From: JAUVDZ01 sp964346325
GTDB taxonomy: Bacteria > Patescibacteriota > Gracilibacteria > UBA1369 > PNNO01
Assembly: GCA_964346325.1 (NCBI GenBank)
Contig: CAYFUK010000005.1
Span: 1-32,855, forward strand
DNA: 32,855 bases
Direction: 5' to 3'
Below the pieces are notes generated by a model. It saw only the letters and a list, made by a program, of their open reading frames with translations, was not told the origin of the DNA and searched no databases. The position numbers were made by a program, and so were the translations under genes. Positions 8,080 to 16,423 of this stretch are shown one piece after another; within the stretch, counting starts at the first letter, position 1, and each line of letters opens with the position of its first letter.

Positions 8080-8164
8080 CCGGGTGATTCGGGATTACTC
8101 GGTGATCCCACTTTACTTGATAACCCCACCTTGCCAAGTAACTCGACCTTACCAAGTAATTCAT
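8080..8164. repeat. 18-bp imperfect tandem repeat between murA and murJ
   Basis: Four full units start at 8080, 8098, 8116 and 8134, with a partial fifth at 8152. Plus-strand units are CCGGGTGATTCGGGATTA, CTCGGTGATCCCACTTTA, CTTGATAACCCCACCTTG, CCAAGTAACTCGACCTTA and CCAAGTAATTCAT. The shared core is a gtRAYYC block with a TTA/TTG end. The last units contain the murJ -35 and lead into its -10. The first unit abuts the start region of the murA promoter and holds an inverted repeat ATCACC-G-GGTGAT (8076-8088). It could be an array of regulator-binding sites or a decayed minisatellite. Confidence 0.75.
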
Positions 8165-8171
8165 ATAAAAT
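8143..8171 (+). promoter_or_regulatory. Promoter for murJ (predicted leaderless)
   Basis: TCGACC (8143-8148), 17-bp spacer, TAAAAT (8166-8171). Seven nt downstream of the -10 is the A of the murJ ATG, so a leaderless mRNA is predicted. The promoter is embedded in the 18-bp repeat array. Confidence 0.55.
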
Positions 8172-8177
8172 ACAAGC

Positions 8178-9695
8178 ATGCTGAGCAAAATTTTCAGGTC
8201 GCAAAAAACAGGTCAGGCTGCGTTTCTGCTTATGGCCGCATCAGGATTAAGTTATGCCGCGGGCCTGGCGCGCGACCGTGTTTTATCAACGACTTTTGGT
8301 GCAACCCGCTATACCGATGCTTACAATGCCTCGTTTTTGATTCCGGACCTTTTGTTTAATCTGGTTATTGCAGGGGCCCTGAGTGTGGCTTTCGTACCTG
8401 TTTTTACAAGTTATTTTAAGGAAGAAAAGGAAGTTGCGCGTAAAATTGCCAATACGATAATAACATTCGGGTCCCTGCTTTTGGGTGTGCTGGGTATTGT
8501 ATTTTTCTTTTTTGTACCGCACATAATTACGGGATTTTTTCATCATATCGACCCGGCTGATCATGAATTGATCATCGGAATGACACGTATTTTGCTTGTT
8601 TCGCCGATTTTGTTCGCGATAAGCAATGCTCTCGGAAGTATTTTGATTACCCAAAAACACTTTTTGGCATATGCACTTTCGGGCTTTCTTTATAATCTCG
8701 GAATCATATTCGGGATTATTATTCTTAACGAACACTTTGGAATTTATGCGGCTGCAATCGGGGCGATAATCGGTTCGTTTTTGCATCTGGCCGTCAGGGT
8801 TCTTGATATTTTCAGTGTTAAATATAAATACAGACCGGCTTTGAGTTTAAAGCATGAAGGGGTGAAAAAGATTTTCAAACTGATGATCCCCAAATCAATA
8901 AGTCTGGTTGCATGGCAGATTATGCTATGGACTTATACATTTGTCGCTTTTAGCCTGGCGGAAGGTTCGGTTGCGGCTTTTAATTATGCGAGGAATTTGC
9001 AGAGTTTTCCGGTTAGTTTGTTCGGGATCGCTTTTGCGACCGCTATTTTTCCTTTTTTATCGGATTATGCTCATCATAAAGACACAAAAAAGTTCAGTTT
9101 GGATTTTCAGAGAACGCTTGAAAAAATTTTGTTTTTTGCGGTGCCGGCAGCAATAGGAATGCTGATTATGAACCGCGAAATAATCGAAATTATTTTAAAA
9201 GGAGGGGCCTTTGATGAAACAGCGGTTAATTTAACCGGCCTTGTTTTGTTCTTTTTTGCTTTATCGATTCCCGTTGAAAGCGCGGTGCATATTTTCGCAC
9301 GCGGATATTATGCTTATAAAAACACGGTGACTCCTATGATATTCGCTTTAATAGGTTATGGAACAAATATCGGCTTTTGTATTATTGCCGCAAAATTTAT
9401 AGGTGTTTCCGCTATCCCGATTGCATTTTTAATAGGCACATCATTACAGTTAATATTGTTAATTTTATTTTTTATTAAAAGAATCAAAGAATTCGATTTG
9501 CGAAAATTTATAATAAAATTTTTAAAAATCGGTTTTGCCGCGGGGCTTATGGCACTTGCAGTAATATATATTCCGAGTATAATTTCAACGTCGTTTTTTG
9601 TACTCCAGATATTCAGAATTTCAATAGGTGCGTTGATATATCTGGGTGTGGCAATTTTAATTAAAGCTTATGGACAAAAAGAGAAAGTTCGCTAA
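8178..9695 (+). CDS. murJ: Lipid II flippase MurJ
   Basis: Polytopic MviN/MurJ-family membrane protein that flips lipid II from the inner to the outer leaflet for peptidoglycan assembly. The 505-residue length and about 14 hydrophobic segments match the family. The N terminus has the typical block GLARDRVLSTTFGATR (about 27-42), then DAYNASFLIPDLLFNLVIAG and the conserved FVPVF strand. Internal RNLQSFPVSLFGIAFATAIFP and a later ARGYYAYKNTVTP are also family hallmarks. It pairs functionally with murA, which is divergently transcribed next door. The last 26 bp overlap the start of a C39-like peptidase gene, suggesting translational coupling. Confidence 0.95.
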   Translation: MLSKIFRSQKTGQAAFLLMAASGLSYAAGLARDRVLSTTFGATRYTDAYNASFLIPDLLFNLVIAGALSVAFVPVFTSYFKEEKEVARKIANTIITFGSLLLGVLGIVFFFFVPHIITGFFHHIDPADHELIIGMTRILLVSPILFAISNALGSILITQKHFLAYALSGFLYNLGIIFGIIILNEHFGIYAAAIGAIIGSFLHLAVRVLDIFSVKYKYRPALSLKHEGVKKIFKLMIPKSISLVAWQIMLWTYTFVAFSLAEGSVAAFNYARNLQSFPVSLFGIAFATAIFPFLSDYAHHKDTKKFSLDFQRTLEKILFFAVPAAIGMLIMNREIIEIILKGGAFDETAVNLTGLVLFFFALSIPVESAVHIFARGYYAYKNTVTPMIFALIGYGTNIGFCIIAAKFIGVSAIPIAFLIGTSLQLILLILFFIKRIKEFDLRKFIIKFLKIGFAAGLMALAVIYIPSIISTSFFVLQIFRISIGALIYLGVAILIKAYGQKEKVR

Positions 9696-10455
9696 ATATG
9701 CCGTTTTTGCAGCCATTGGAATAGTTATAGGCGCCGCTGTAATCGGTTATCCCAAATTCATAGGGTTTGTTGAACGCGTTAAAATCGAACAGGAAAACGA
9801 CGATGTTATGGAGCAAATAATTGAAGCCGGTATAGTTGAAGACACCATCGGGAGTATTGCGAAAATGGCGGAAGTTGTGATTCTTGAAAACGCATATCTT
9901 GAAGTACCGTTTATTTGTCAGGCACCGTTTGAAACGGAAGCAAACTGGGTCCACCACGAAGAAAGCTGCGAGGAAGCTGCTCTGTTACAGGTTAAGTATT
10001 ATATGGATGATATTAAGGAAGTGGACAAACAAAAAGCAAATGACACAATACTCGACATGATAAGCTGGCAAAAAAACGCTTTTGGTGAACATAAAGATTT
10101 ATATGCCAATGATATGGTGACTTTTATAAGAGATTATTATTCGATACCCGAAGAAAATATTGCGGTTATTTACGATGCGGATATTATTGATATAAAAAAA
10201 GCAATATCAGCCGGCTATCCGGTTATAGTTCCGATAATGGGAAATATTTTGCAAAACCCTTATTATCCTGAGCCCGGTTATCATATGCTCACAGTTACAG
10301 GATACACACCTGAAAAAATTATTACCAATGACGTGGGAACAAGAAGGGGAGAAGATTTCAGCTACGATTACGGGATATTCAAAAAGGCCATGGATGCGGC
10401 CGGAGGAGATATAATTTACATCAAGAAAAACTGGCAAAACAGTGATGATTTGTGA
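9670..10455 (+). CDS. Membrane-anchored C39-like (papain-fold) peptidase
   Basis: A 261-residue protein with an N-terminal signal anchor (about 9-27) followed by a C39_2-type cysteine peptidase-like domain. The likely catalytic cysteine is C100 in HHEESCEEAAL, preceded by VPFICQAPFE, which is typical of the family's oxyanion region. The histidine is H205 in PGYHMLTVTGY, and the acidic partner is D221 in ITNDVGTRRG. The predicted location is outside the membrane. Substrates of such bacterial proteins are mostly unknown. Overlap with murJ by 26 bp on the same strand suggests cotranscription and a possible cell-wall or surface-protein processing role (inference). The stop is TGA; the next in-frame stop is only a few codons away. 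Confidence 0.82.
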   Translation: MDKKRKFAKYAVFAAIGIVIGAAVIGYPKFIGFVERVKIEQENDDVMEQIIEAGIVEDTIGSIAKMAEVVILENAYLEVPFICQAPFETEANWVHHEESCEEAALLQVKYYMDDIKEVDKQKANDTILDMISWQKNAFGEHKDLYANDMVTFIRDYYSIPEENIAVIYDADIIDIKKAISAGYPVIVPIMGNILQNPYYPEPGYHMLTVTGYTPEKIITNDVGTRRGEDFSYDYGIFKKAMDAAGGDIIYIKKNWQNSDDL

Positions 10456-10461
10456 TATAAT
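10453..10461 (+). promoter_or_regulatory. Extended -10 for the 10487 gene
   Basis: TGATATAAT (TGn plus consensus TATAAT) overlaps the stop codon of the peptidase gene. The box ends 25 nt before the ATG at 10487. Confidence 0.5.
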
Positions 10462-10486
10462 TATTAGACGTAAAAACCCAGCAATT

Positions 10487-11158
10487 ATGGCCGAAGATAA
10501 AAAAATAAACATCAAGAAAATTCTAAAGAAGCACAAAAAAGAAATATCGGGCTTCACAAATAAAAAGTGGAGTATTGCGGTTTTTCTGATAATGGCGGTA
10601 ATTGCTTATGGTACTCAGAGTTATTTTCATACAAAATTCAATCCGGACACGGCACAGGCGAATACATTACACAGCAGTTCCGAAATCAAAGAAGCTTTTA
10701 AAATCAGCAATGAATATAAAATTATAGCAAGCGATTTTGAGAACTTTCATTATATAAACCCGGGTGAAAAAGATGCGCATGTTTTTTCTTTTGCAATTGA
10801 ATCAAATACCGAAACTCTCGTGCTTAAAGGTTTGCAACTGAATTTGGTCGGCAATGTTGATAGCAGCGAACTGATTGAAGCAAGATTAATGGAGGGGGAC
10901 CGGGAAATCGCAAATGCAAAAATAAAAGACGGTATTGTTTCGTTTTCAAAATTCACTTCAATACTTCAGTCGGAATCTTCAAAAGAATATAAAGTTAATC
11001 TGGATATTACAAACGAGGTTAAATCAGGTGCACGATTCAAATTTCAGATTAAAGATCCATATGCATTGCGACTTTACCTTAACGATGAAATTGATTACTC
11101 GCTGGCCGATTATCCAATAAACGGAGGATATGTTTCCGTAGTGGGATTCAGAAAATAA
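10487..11158 (+). CDS. Membrane-anchored protein of unknown function
   Basis: A 223-residue protein I do not recognise. It has a Lys-rich cytoplasmic start (about 1-26), one transmembrane segment (about 27-43) and an extracytoplasmic part predicted to be beta-rich with alternating hydrophobic and polar strands. The segment with LVLKGLQLNLVGNVDSSEL resembles the all-beta extracellular repeats common in CPR surface proteins. I chose the ATG at 10487 because a start 45 nt upstream would overlap the preceding gene and lie upstream of the -10 box. It follows the C39-like peptidase and precedes the SLH protein, so an envelope role is likely but unspecified. Confidence 0.75.
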   Translation: MAEDKKINIKKILKKHKKEISGFTNKKWSIAVFLIMAVIAYGTQSYFHTKFNPDTAQANTLHSSSEIKEAFKISNEYKIIASDFENFHYINPGEKDAHVFSFAIESNTETLVLKGLQLNLVGNVDSSELIEARLMEGDREIANAKIKDGIVSFSKFTSILQSESSKEYKVNLDITNEVKSGARFKFQIKDPYALRLYLNDEIDYSLADYPINGGYVSVVGFRK

Positions 11159-11219
11159 CCGCAACTTTGAATTAAAATTGTGTTATTGTAATCCAAGATT
11201 GATTATTAACCTTTTTTTT

Positions 11220-13070
11220 ATGAAAAAAACACTGCTTATTCCCGCAATAATAATTGCATTATCAGCGGGACAGGCGGCGCATGCCGCATTTCCGGATGTA
11301 AGCGAAAGCACCGATTATGCCGGTTCTATTGAATGGATGAACGAAAACGGTGTTATTCAGGGATATCCCGATGGTACATTTAAACCCGATAAGTGCGTTA
11401 ACCGCGCCGAATTTTTAAAAATGATGTATTTGAGTTTTGAAGAAAATATTATTGTTGAGGATGGCTTTGCCGGCTCAAATTATTACGATAATTTTTTTAG
11501 CGATACTTCAACCGAGCAATGGTACTGGCCTTATGTTGAACAGGCACTGCGTAATAAAGCAATCGAAGGATATCCCGACGGCACTTTTAAACCGGGGCAA
11601 TGTGTTAACAGGGCGGAAGCGATTAAAATGGCTGTTTTGGGATCCGATATATATGACGAAAATGCGGGAGGTGACAGGCAGGAAATATATATGGACGTAA
11701 TGCCGGGGACGAATTGGTTTGATGCATATATTTATTCGGCGGTAGACAGAAACGCGGTTGGTAAAGAACATGTTTTTCTTATGAATGAAGGACATTATTT
11801 TGACCCGGGCGAATCAATGAGCAGAAAAGAAGTAGCTGAAATGCTATACAGAATGAAAACTTTAACTGACAATAAGGTTTTTGGTTATGTTGACACAATG
11901 GAGCCCGAGCCTTTGAATTATTATGTAAGCCCTTCGAATGGCGTAAGCTTTATTATGCCTGAAGGATGGTGGGTTATAAGTGATAATTATTATACAACTG
12001 CCGGAGGTTCAAAAGCCGACTATCCAACTATTATAATTAACGGACCAACAGAAGCGGGCGAAGAAACGGTTGCGATTAATCAAAGACAAATGCAATGCCA
12101 GGATATACATGCACAGTGCCTTGAAATAAATGAAAACTATAAAATCGGCGCATATGATCCAAGCCTTGAAGCAAGTTATTTATTGAATAAAATTGTGCTT
12201 ACTTTCAGAGAACCGAATACTGAACCCGGTGAAGCATATAATAATGAAGATTTTAACCTGAGTTTTAATATCCCCGAAGGCTGGTATATGGACAGTGAAG
12301 AAATAAATGATGCCGGACCTGTTCTTCAATTAAGATTAACTTTAAAAAACAGTGAGAATTCAGATATAAGTATGACAATCAATACACCACCTATTGAGAC
12401 CGGTTATGAAAACACAACACTTGAGGAAGGATTCACGGTAAATATTGACGGGCTTACTTTAAGCACAGCGCAATTATTCCGACATACGGAAACAAATCAA
12501 TTAATGGCGAGGAATTCTTATTATATATATGAAGAAAATTGGCAATCCCATATTGAATTCTTTTTAAGCGGACCTGGAGATATATTTGACACTTATTTGC
12601 CCGATTATTACAAATTACTGGAAAGTGTTGAATTCACAAACCGTGGTGAAATAGCTTTTGACAGCTGCGGAAAACCGACCGATTACGCAACCGAAGACTG
12701 GTGGACTGCATTTGTTAATAGCTGGGATGATTATTTAACTACGCTTCCCGGCTCTGTTCCGAACCATGAAGCCCTGCGAGAAGATGTTGGCGATTATTGC
12801 CTTTCTTTAGATAAATCAATGTTTATTTTTATACCCGACTATTATGAAGATTCATCAGCAAGGGTATTCAAATATGATATTCCGGAGGATGTTGTTGAAA
12901 TGGCCGAAGCTGACGGTGCATATAATCCAACTGAATTCGGTGCAAGAAACGGCGAGTATATACCGTTAAAAGGAATTCATGATGACTATGGATGCGAGTA
13001 CACAGCCGGCAATTACTATTATCTGGATAACAGTGTTGATACAAGTATAGCAACAAGCTGTTCAAACTAA
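11220..13070 (+). CDS. S-layer homology (SLH) domain surface protein
   Basis: A 616-residue secreted protein. Residues 1-22 are a signal peptide ending AHA before AFPDV. Three SLH repeats follow. The first two contain GYPDGTFKPDKCVNRAEFLK and GYPDGTFKPGQCVNRAEAIK; the third is divergent, around HYFDPGESMSRKEVAEMLYR. SLH repeats usually anchor proteins to secondary cell-wall polymers. The rest (about 235-616) has two related domains, each opening with a 'NGVSFIMPEGW / NLSFNIPEGW' strand, and a Trp/Tyr-rich C-terminal part with two pairs of cysteines that could form disulfides. The SLH cysteine in CVNRAE is shared by repeats 1 and 2. I used the ATG at 11220 because it gives an exact signal peptide. 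The stop overlaps comM by 4 bp, tail to tail. Confidence 0.9.
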   Translation: MKKTLLIPAIIIALSAGQAAHAAFPDVSESTDYAGSIEWMNENGVIQGYPDGTFKPDKCVNRAEFLKMMYLSFEENIIVEDGFAGSNYYDNFFSDTSTEQWYWPYVEQALRNKAIEGYPDGTFKPGQCVNRAEAIKMAVLGSDIYDENAGGDRQEIYMDVMPGTNWFDAYIYSAVDRNAVGKEHVFLMNEGHYFDPGESMSRKEVAEMLYRMKTLTDNKVFGYVDTMEPEPLNYYVSPSNGVSFIMPEGWWVISDNYYTTAGGSKADYPTIIINGPTEAGEETVAINQRQMQCQDIHAQCLEINENYKIGAYDPSLEASYLLNKIVLTFREPNTEPGEAYNNEDFNLSFNIPEGWYMDSEEINDAGPVLQLRLTLKNSENSDISMTINTPPIETGYENTTLEEGFTVNIDGLTLSTAQLFRHTETNQLMARNSYYIYEENWQSHIEFFLSGPGDIFDTYLPDYYKLLESVEFTNRGEIAFDSCGKPTDYATEDWWTAFVNSWDDYLTTLPGSVPNHEALREDVGDYCLSLDKSMFIFIPDYYEDSSARVFKYDIPEDVVEMAEADGAYNPTEFGARNGEYIPLKGIHDDYGCEYTAGNYYYLDNSVDTSIATSCSN

Positions 13071-14563
13071 TAAACAAAGTCTTTTTTATACTGTACGGCC
13101 TCGGCAATGTGATCTTTTTTAACCCGGTCACATTGTTCGAGGTCGGCAATAGTTCTTGCCACTTTTAAAATGCTTAAATAGCTGCGCGGTGATATATTGA
13201 ATTTTTCAATAATTTTTGATAAAAATTCATAGGCCCTTTCCCCGGGTTCGCAGATCTCTTTGAGCTGATTCATTCGGATTTCACTGTTTTTTATGCCGCG
13301 CTCTTTTTGAATTTGATATGCTTTGATTACCCGCTTTTGAATTTGTTTTGAAGTATCCGAATTGTTTTTGATACGTATATTCGGCTTTTTTAAACGCGGA
13401 ACTTCCGTAATTATATCGATACGGTCAAGAATGGGACCCGAAATTTTTTTATAATAATTTTTTATTTGATAGGGAGTACACTGACATTTTTTAAATTCAT
13501 CACCAAAATATCCGCAGGAACACGGGTTCATGGCAGCTACAAGCTGAAAATCGGCCGGCAGGCGGCGTGTTCGGCCGTGTCTGCCCAGCCTTATTATGCC
13601 TTCCTGCAAAGGCTCGCGAAGTTCTTCAAGAATTTTTTTACCGAATTCCGCGAATTCATCCAAAAACAATACGCCTTTATGTGCCAAAGTGGCCTCACCA
13701 AGCTGTAAAGGCACTCCTCCGCCTATTAAGGCGGTTGATGCCGTTGAATGATGAACATGCCGGAATTGCGGCATTGTAATCGGTAATTTTTGATTAAGTT
13801 TGTTCTGCATAACTGAATAAATCATACTTACATTTATTGAATCTTTTTGATTAAGCGGCGGGAGTATTGATTTGAAAGCTTTGGCAAGCATTGTTTTGCC
13901 TGTTCCGGGAGGGCCGGTTAAACAAATATGATGATTCCCGGCCGCAGCGATCTCTAAAGCACGCTTTGGTATCCGGTGACCTTTTATTTCGGAAAAATCA
14001 ATTTCGGGTTTACTGTATACCGGCTTTTTAAGAACGGGATTAACGGGTTTGATAATTTTTATACCTGCATAATGATTGATCAAATCTTTAATATGTTTAC
14101 AGGCAAATATCTCAATATTCTCAATCATCGCGGCTTCCTCACGGTTATCAAAAGGAATAAATATTTTTTTGAATCCGCGCTTTAAAGCAAAATGTGTTAA
14201 GGGCAGTATACCGGGAATTCTTTTTATGCTTCCGTCCAGCCCGAGTTCACCCGCGCAAAAAACCGGGTCCACTGTGCCGGGAGTAATCTGGTCAGATGCA
14301 AAAAGAATTTTTAATGCAATCGGCAAGTCAAAATGAGAGCCCTGTTTTTTTACATCGGCGGGGGATAAACTTATGGTTTTTCGGTTTGACGGGAATTTAT
14401 ATCCGGAGTTTTTAAGTGCGGAACGTATTCTTTCGCGAGCCTCTTTTATTGATGTGTCACCCAGGCCAACTATTGTAAAAGCGGGCAGACCCCTTGCAAT
14501 ATCGGCTTCAACCTCAGTTAGACAAAGGCTTAAGCCGTCTATTGCCGCGCTATAAATTTTCAT
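13067..14563 (-). CDS. comM: YifB/ComM family Mg-chelatase-like AAA+ ATPase
   Basis: Hexameric AAA+ helicase; ComM promotes branch migration during natural transformation in other bacteria. The N-terminal Lon-protease-like/ChlI domain (about 1-170) has GLPAFTIVGLGDTSIKEARE. The ATPase core has Walker A TGPPGTGKT (216-224) and Walker B GVLFLDEFAEF (297-307). The family's Cys-rich NPCSCGYFGD lies near 346. The C-terminal winged part has RSYLSILKVARTIADLE. At 498 residues it is full length. It is third in a minus-strand run after yraN and the PEGA protein; yraN and comM are often close together in bacteria. A ComEC-like hydrolase elsewhere in the window also hints at DNA uptake (inference). Confidence 0.95.
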   Translation of the reverse strand: MKIYSAAIDGLSLCLTEVEADIARGLPAFTIVGLGDTSIKEARERIRSALKNSGYKFPSNRKTISLSPADVKKQGSHFDLPIALKILFASDQITPGTVDPVFCAGELGLDGSIKRIPGILPLTHFALKRGFKKIFIPFDNREEAAMIENIEIFACKHIKDLINHYAGIKIIKPVNPVLKKPVYSKPEIDFSEIKGHRIPKRALEIAAAGNHHICLTGPPGTGKTMLAKAFKSILPPLNQKDSINVSMIYSVMQNKLNQKLPITMPQFRHVHHSTASTALIGGGVPLQLGEATLAHKGVLFLDEFAEFGKKILEELREPLQEGIIRLGRHGRTRRLPADFQLVAAMNPCSCGYFGDEFKKCQCTPYQIKNYYKKISGPILDRIDIITEVPRLKKPNIRIKNNSDTSKQIQKRVIKAYQIQKERGIKNSEIRMNQLKEICEPGERAYEFLSKIIEKFNISPRSYLSILKVARTIADLEQCDRVKKDHIAEAVQYKKDFVY

Positions 14564-14634
14564 AAAAAAATTGTTAATGTGGATTCGGATAATCTCACAT
14601 CTTCATTAAATTTTTCTAAAATAAATCTAAAATT

Positions 14635-15951
14635 TTATTCCTTCACCAGAATCAAATCATACAGCTTGTCTTCGATCAAAAATCTTACATTACCGGCATC
14701 CTTTGCGGACTCAATCCCGGAAGGCCGCCGATCTTCAAAATATTCCGACAGATCGGCCACCAAAAAGTATTCATCAAGAACCGGATCCCATCTGAATAAA
14801 TTTAAGTATGATTTTTCAGATTCGGCAACTTCCTCAAGCTCCTGTTCAAAAATATCAGATACTGTGAGCTCTTCGGTTGTCCGATCCTCCATAAAATCCA
14901 CAAAAGCGCCCCTGAGATCAAATTCGGAATCCGAAACAAAAAAGGCAACAGGTCCTTCGCTAAAATCAAATAAATCCAAATCTCCTTCAAACGGAAGTTC
15001 GGAAACCCGCTTGGAAACAACATCCAGATACTTCATCGATGCTAAATCCTCATGTTTATTGCTTGCTTCAAAAACAAAATAATCGCCATCGTAACTAAAA
15101 TCTCCCAATTCCACGGAATTGCCTTCAAAAACATTTGTTCGGGCCTTTCTGTTTAAATTTATCAAATATAGAATTGTTGTTTCACCTGTTTTATCAGCCA
15201 AAACAGCAAAATTTTCGTTAGGTGATACAGCTAAATCATAATCAATAATATCACGTGTAAAAAACACCAGTTTTTCATATTCATCTCCATTAAATGAGAC
15301 TTTCTTTAAAGCGTATTTATTTGAATCGGAGTCAAAAACAACTATATAAAAAAAGTTTCCATCGGATGAAAATGCACCATCGGGCACTTGTTCAAAATCA
15401 TCAATTTTATTTGTTGTGTAGTCGCTTGTTTTGTATGTCAAAATTCTGTCATCTTCAAAAACAATTGCCTGTTCACCCGAATCACTGAAAACCATATTAT
15501 TGATTTTTTTGGGTAACCGTTTTAATTCATGATCATTATCATAAGTGCGAAACAAGCTTATATCGTCAAGTCTGTTTTTGAATCTTGAATAACCGACGGG
15601 CAAACTGAACATTGTATACTCGGAAGGCTGAGAAAGCGTGGGGATAAATGTGAGTTTTGCATTGATGATAAGCTTTTGGCCGCGTGTTAAATTGATAGTG
15701 CCGCTCAAAGGTTTGTAAGCTTCTTTTGTTATACGATACTTATGAGTGCCTTCTTTAATTGTGAGCTCGCATGAGGCCATCTGGCATTCATAAGTTTTAT
15801 CATCAACCGTAACTGTAAAAGGCTGATTTCCGTTGAAAATAACGGTGCCTTTGTTAAAGGCAAAATTCCACAAAAAATATCCGAGCGCTCCAACAATAAT
15901 AACCGCAATCACTATTATGGCGAGAAATCGCTCTTTATCTTGATCCTGCAT
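14635..15951 (-). CDS. PEGA-domain protein with beta-propeller-like ectodomain
   Basis: A 438-residue protein with an N-terminal signal anchor (about 9-29) and a PEGA domain at about 34-98 (GTVIFNGNQPFTVTVDD through YKPLSGTINLTRGQKL). The remainder (about 110-400) shows repeated strand patterns such as FSDSGEQAIVFED, FSSDGNFFYIVVFD, VSPNENFAVLAD and FSYDGDYFVFEA, consistent with beta-propeller blades of the WD40/TolB kind. PEGA domains are common in surface-anchored proteins and are not known to be catalytic. The C-terminal part is acidic. It starts 6 bp after the yraN stop and precedes comM by about 71 bp, so it is part of a minus-strand operon. The role is probably envelope sensing or binding, but unknown. 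Confidence 0.85.
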   Translation of the reverse strand: MQDQDKERFLAIIVIAVIIVGALGYFLWNFAFNKGTVIFNGNQPFTVTVDDKTYECQMASCELTIKEGTHKYRITKEAYKPLSGTINLTRGQKLIINAKLTFIPTLSQPSEYTMFSLPVGYSRFKNRLDDISLFRTYDNDHELKRLPKKINNMVFSDSGEQAIVFEDDRILTYKTSDYTTNKIDDFEQVPDGAFSSDGNFFYIVVFDSDSNKYALKKVSFNGDEYEKLVFFTRDIIDYDLAVSPNENFAVLADKTGETTILYLINLNRKARTNVFEGNSVELGDFSYDGDYFVFEASNKHEDLASMKYLDVVSKRVSELPFEGDLDLFDFSEGPVAFFVSDSEFDLRGAFVDFMEDRTTEELTVSDIFEQELEEVAESEKSYLNLFRWDPVLDEYFLVADLSEYFEDRRPSGIESAKDAGNVRFLIEDKLYDLILVKE

Positions 15952-15956
15952 GTTTA

Positions 15957-16316
15957 TTAAATTAATTGAACATCCTTATAATGCCTTAAATGTTTAAGTT
16001 CATCAATACCGCCCAGTTCAATCGCGATCAGATCAATTCTAAAAGGGCCGCGGTAGTAATTATCGTGCATGTATTTGAACATCGTATATTTTATTTTTTT
16101 TAATTTATGGTACCCGAGAGCGTCTTCGGGCAGGCCGAAATTTGTGCCTCGACGTGTTTTTACCTCAACAAATATCAGCTGCAAGTTATATCGCGCAATA
16201 ATATCAACCTCTCCGCCAAGGACTTTATAATTTGTTCTAACAATTTTATAACCTTTTGAAATTAAATAGTGAGCCGCATACCGCTCGCCTTTTTTTCCGA
16301 TTTCAATGTTCCTCAT
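15957..16316 (-). CDS. yraN: UPF0102/YraN family endonuclease-fold protein
   Basis: A 119-residue protein of the YraN family with a PD-(D/E)XK-like core: GKKGERYAAHYLISKGY at the start, then GGEVDII and LIFVEVKTRRG, which give the E/D...ExK metal site. The family is widespread and often sits beside comM/dprA or rnhB. A nuclease function is assumed from the fold, and DNA uptake or repair roles are suggested but unproven. It is the first gene of the minus-strand run yraN, PEGA protein, comM, and is divergent from dnaB across a 107-bp AT-rich spacer. Confidence 0.93.
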   Translation of the reverse strand: MRNIEIGKKGERYAAHYLISKGYKIVRTNYKVLGGEVDIIARYNLQLIFVEVKTRRGTNFGLPEDALGYHKLKKIKYTMFKYMHDNYYRGPFRIDLIAIELGGIDELKHLRHYKDVQLI

Positions 16317-16371
16317 AAACTGAATTTAGCAAATAATTATTAAATATTTATTAAAAAAATATAAAATGATT

Positions 16372-16399
16372 TTGAAATTTCATGGATATTGATTAGAAT
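16372..16399 (+). promoter_or_regulatory. Promoter for dnaB
   Basis: TTGAAA (16372-16377), 16-bp spacer, TAGAAT (16394-16399). The box ends 24 nt before the ATG, giving a leader of about 18 nt without a Shine-Dalgarno sequence. Confidence 0.6.
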
Positions 16400-16423
16400 A
16401 GAATTCCTAAATTAATTAGTTCA

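Noticed and set aside
14579..15082. Plus-strand reading frame opposite the PEGA-domain gene
   Set aside because: Ser/Lys-rich low-complexity translation that is the antisense shadow of a well-supported gene.
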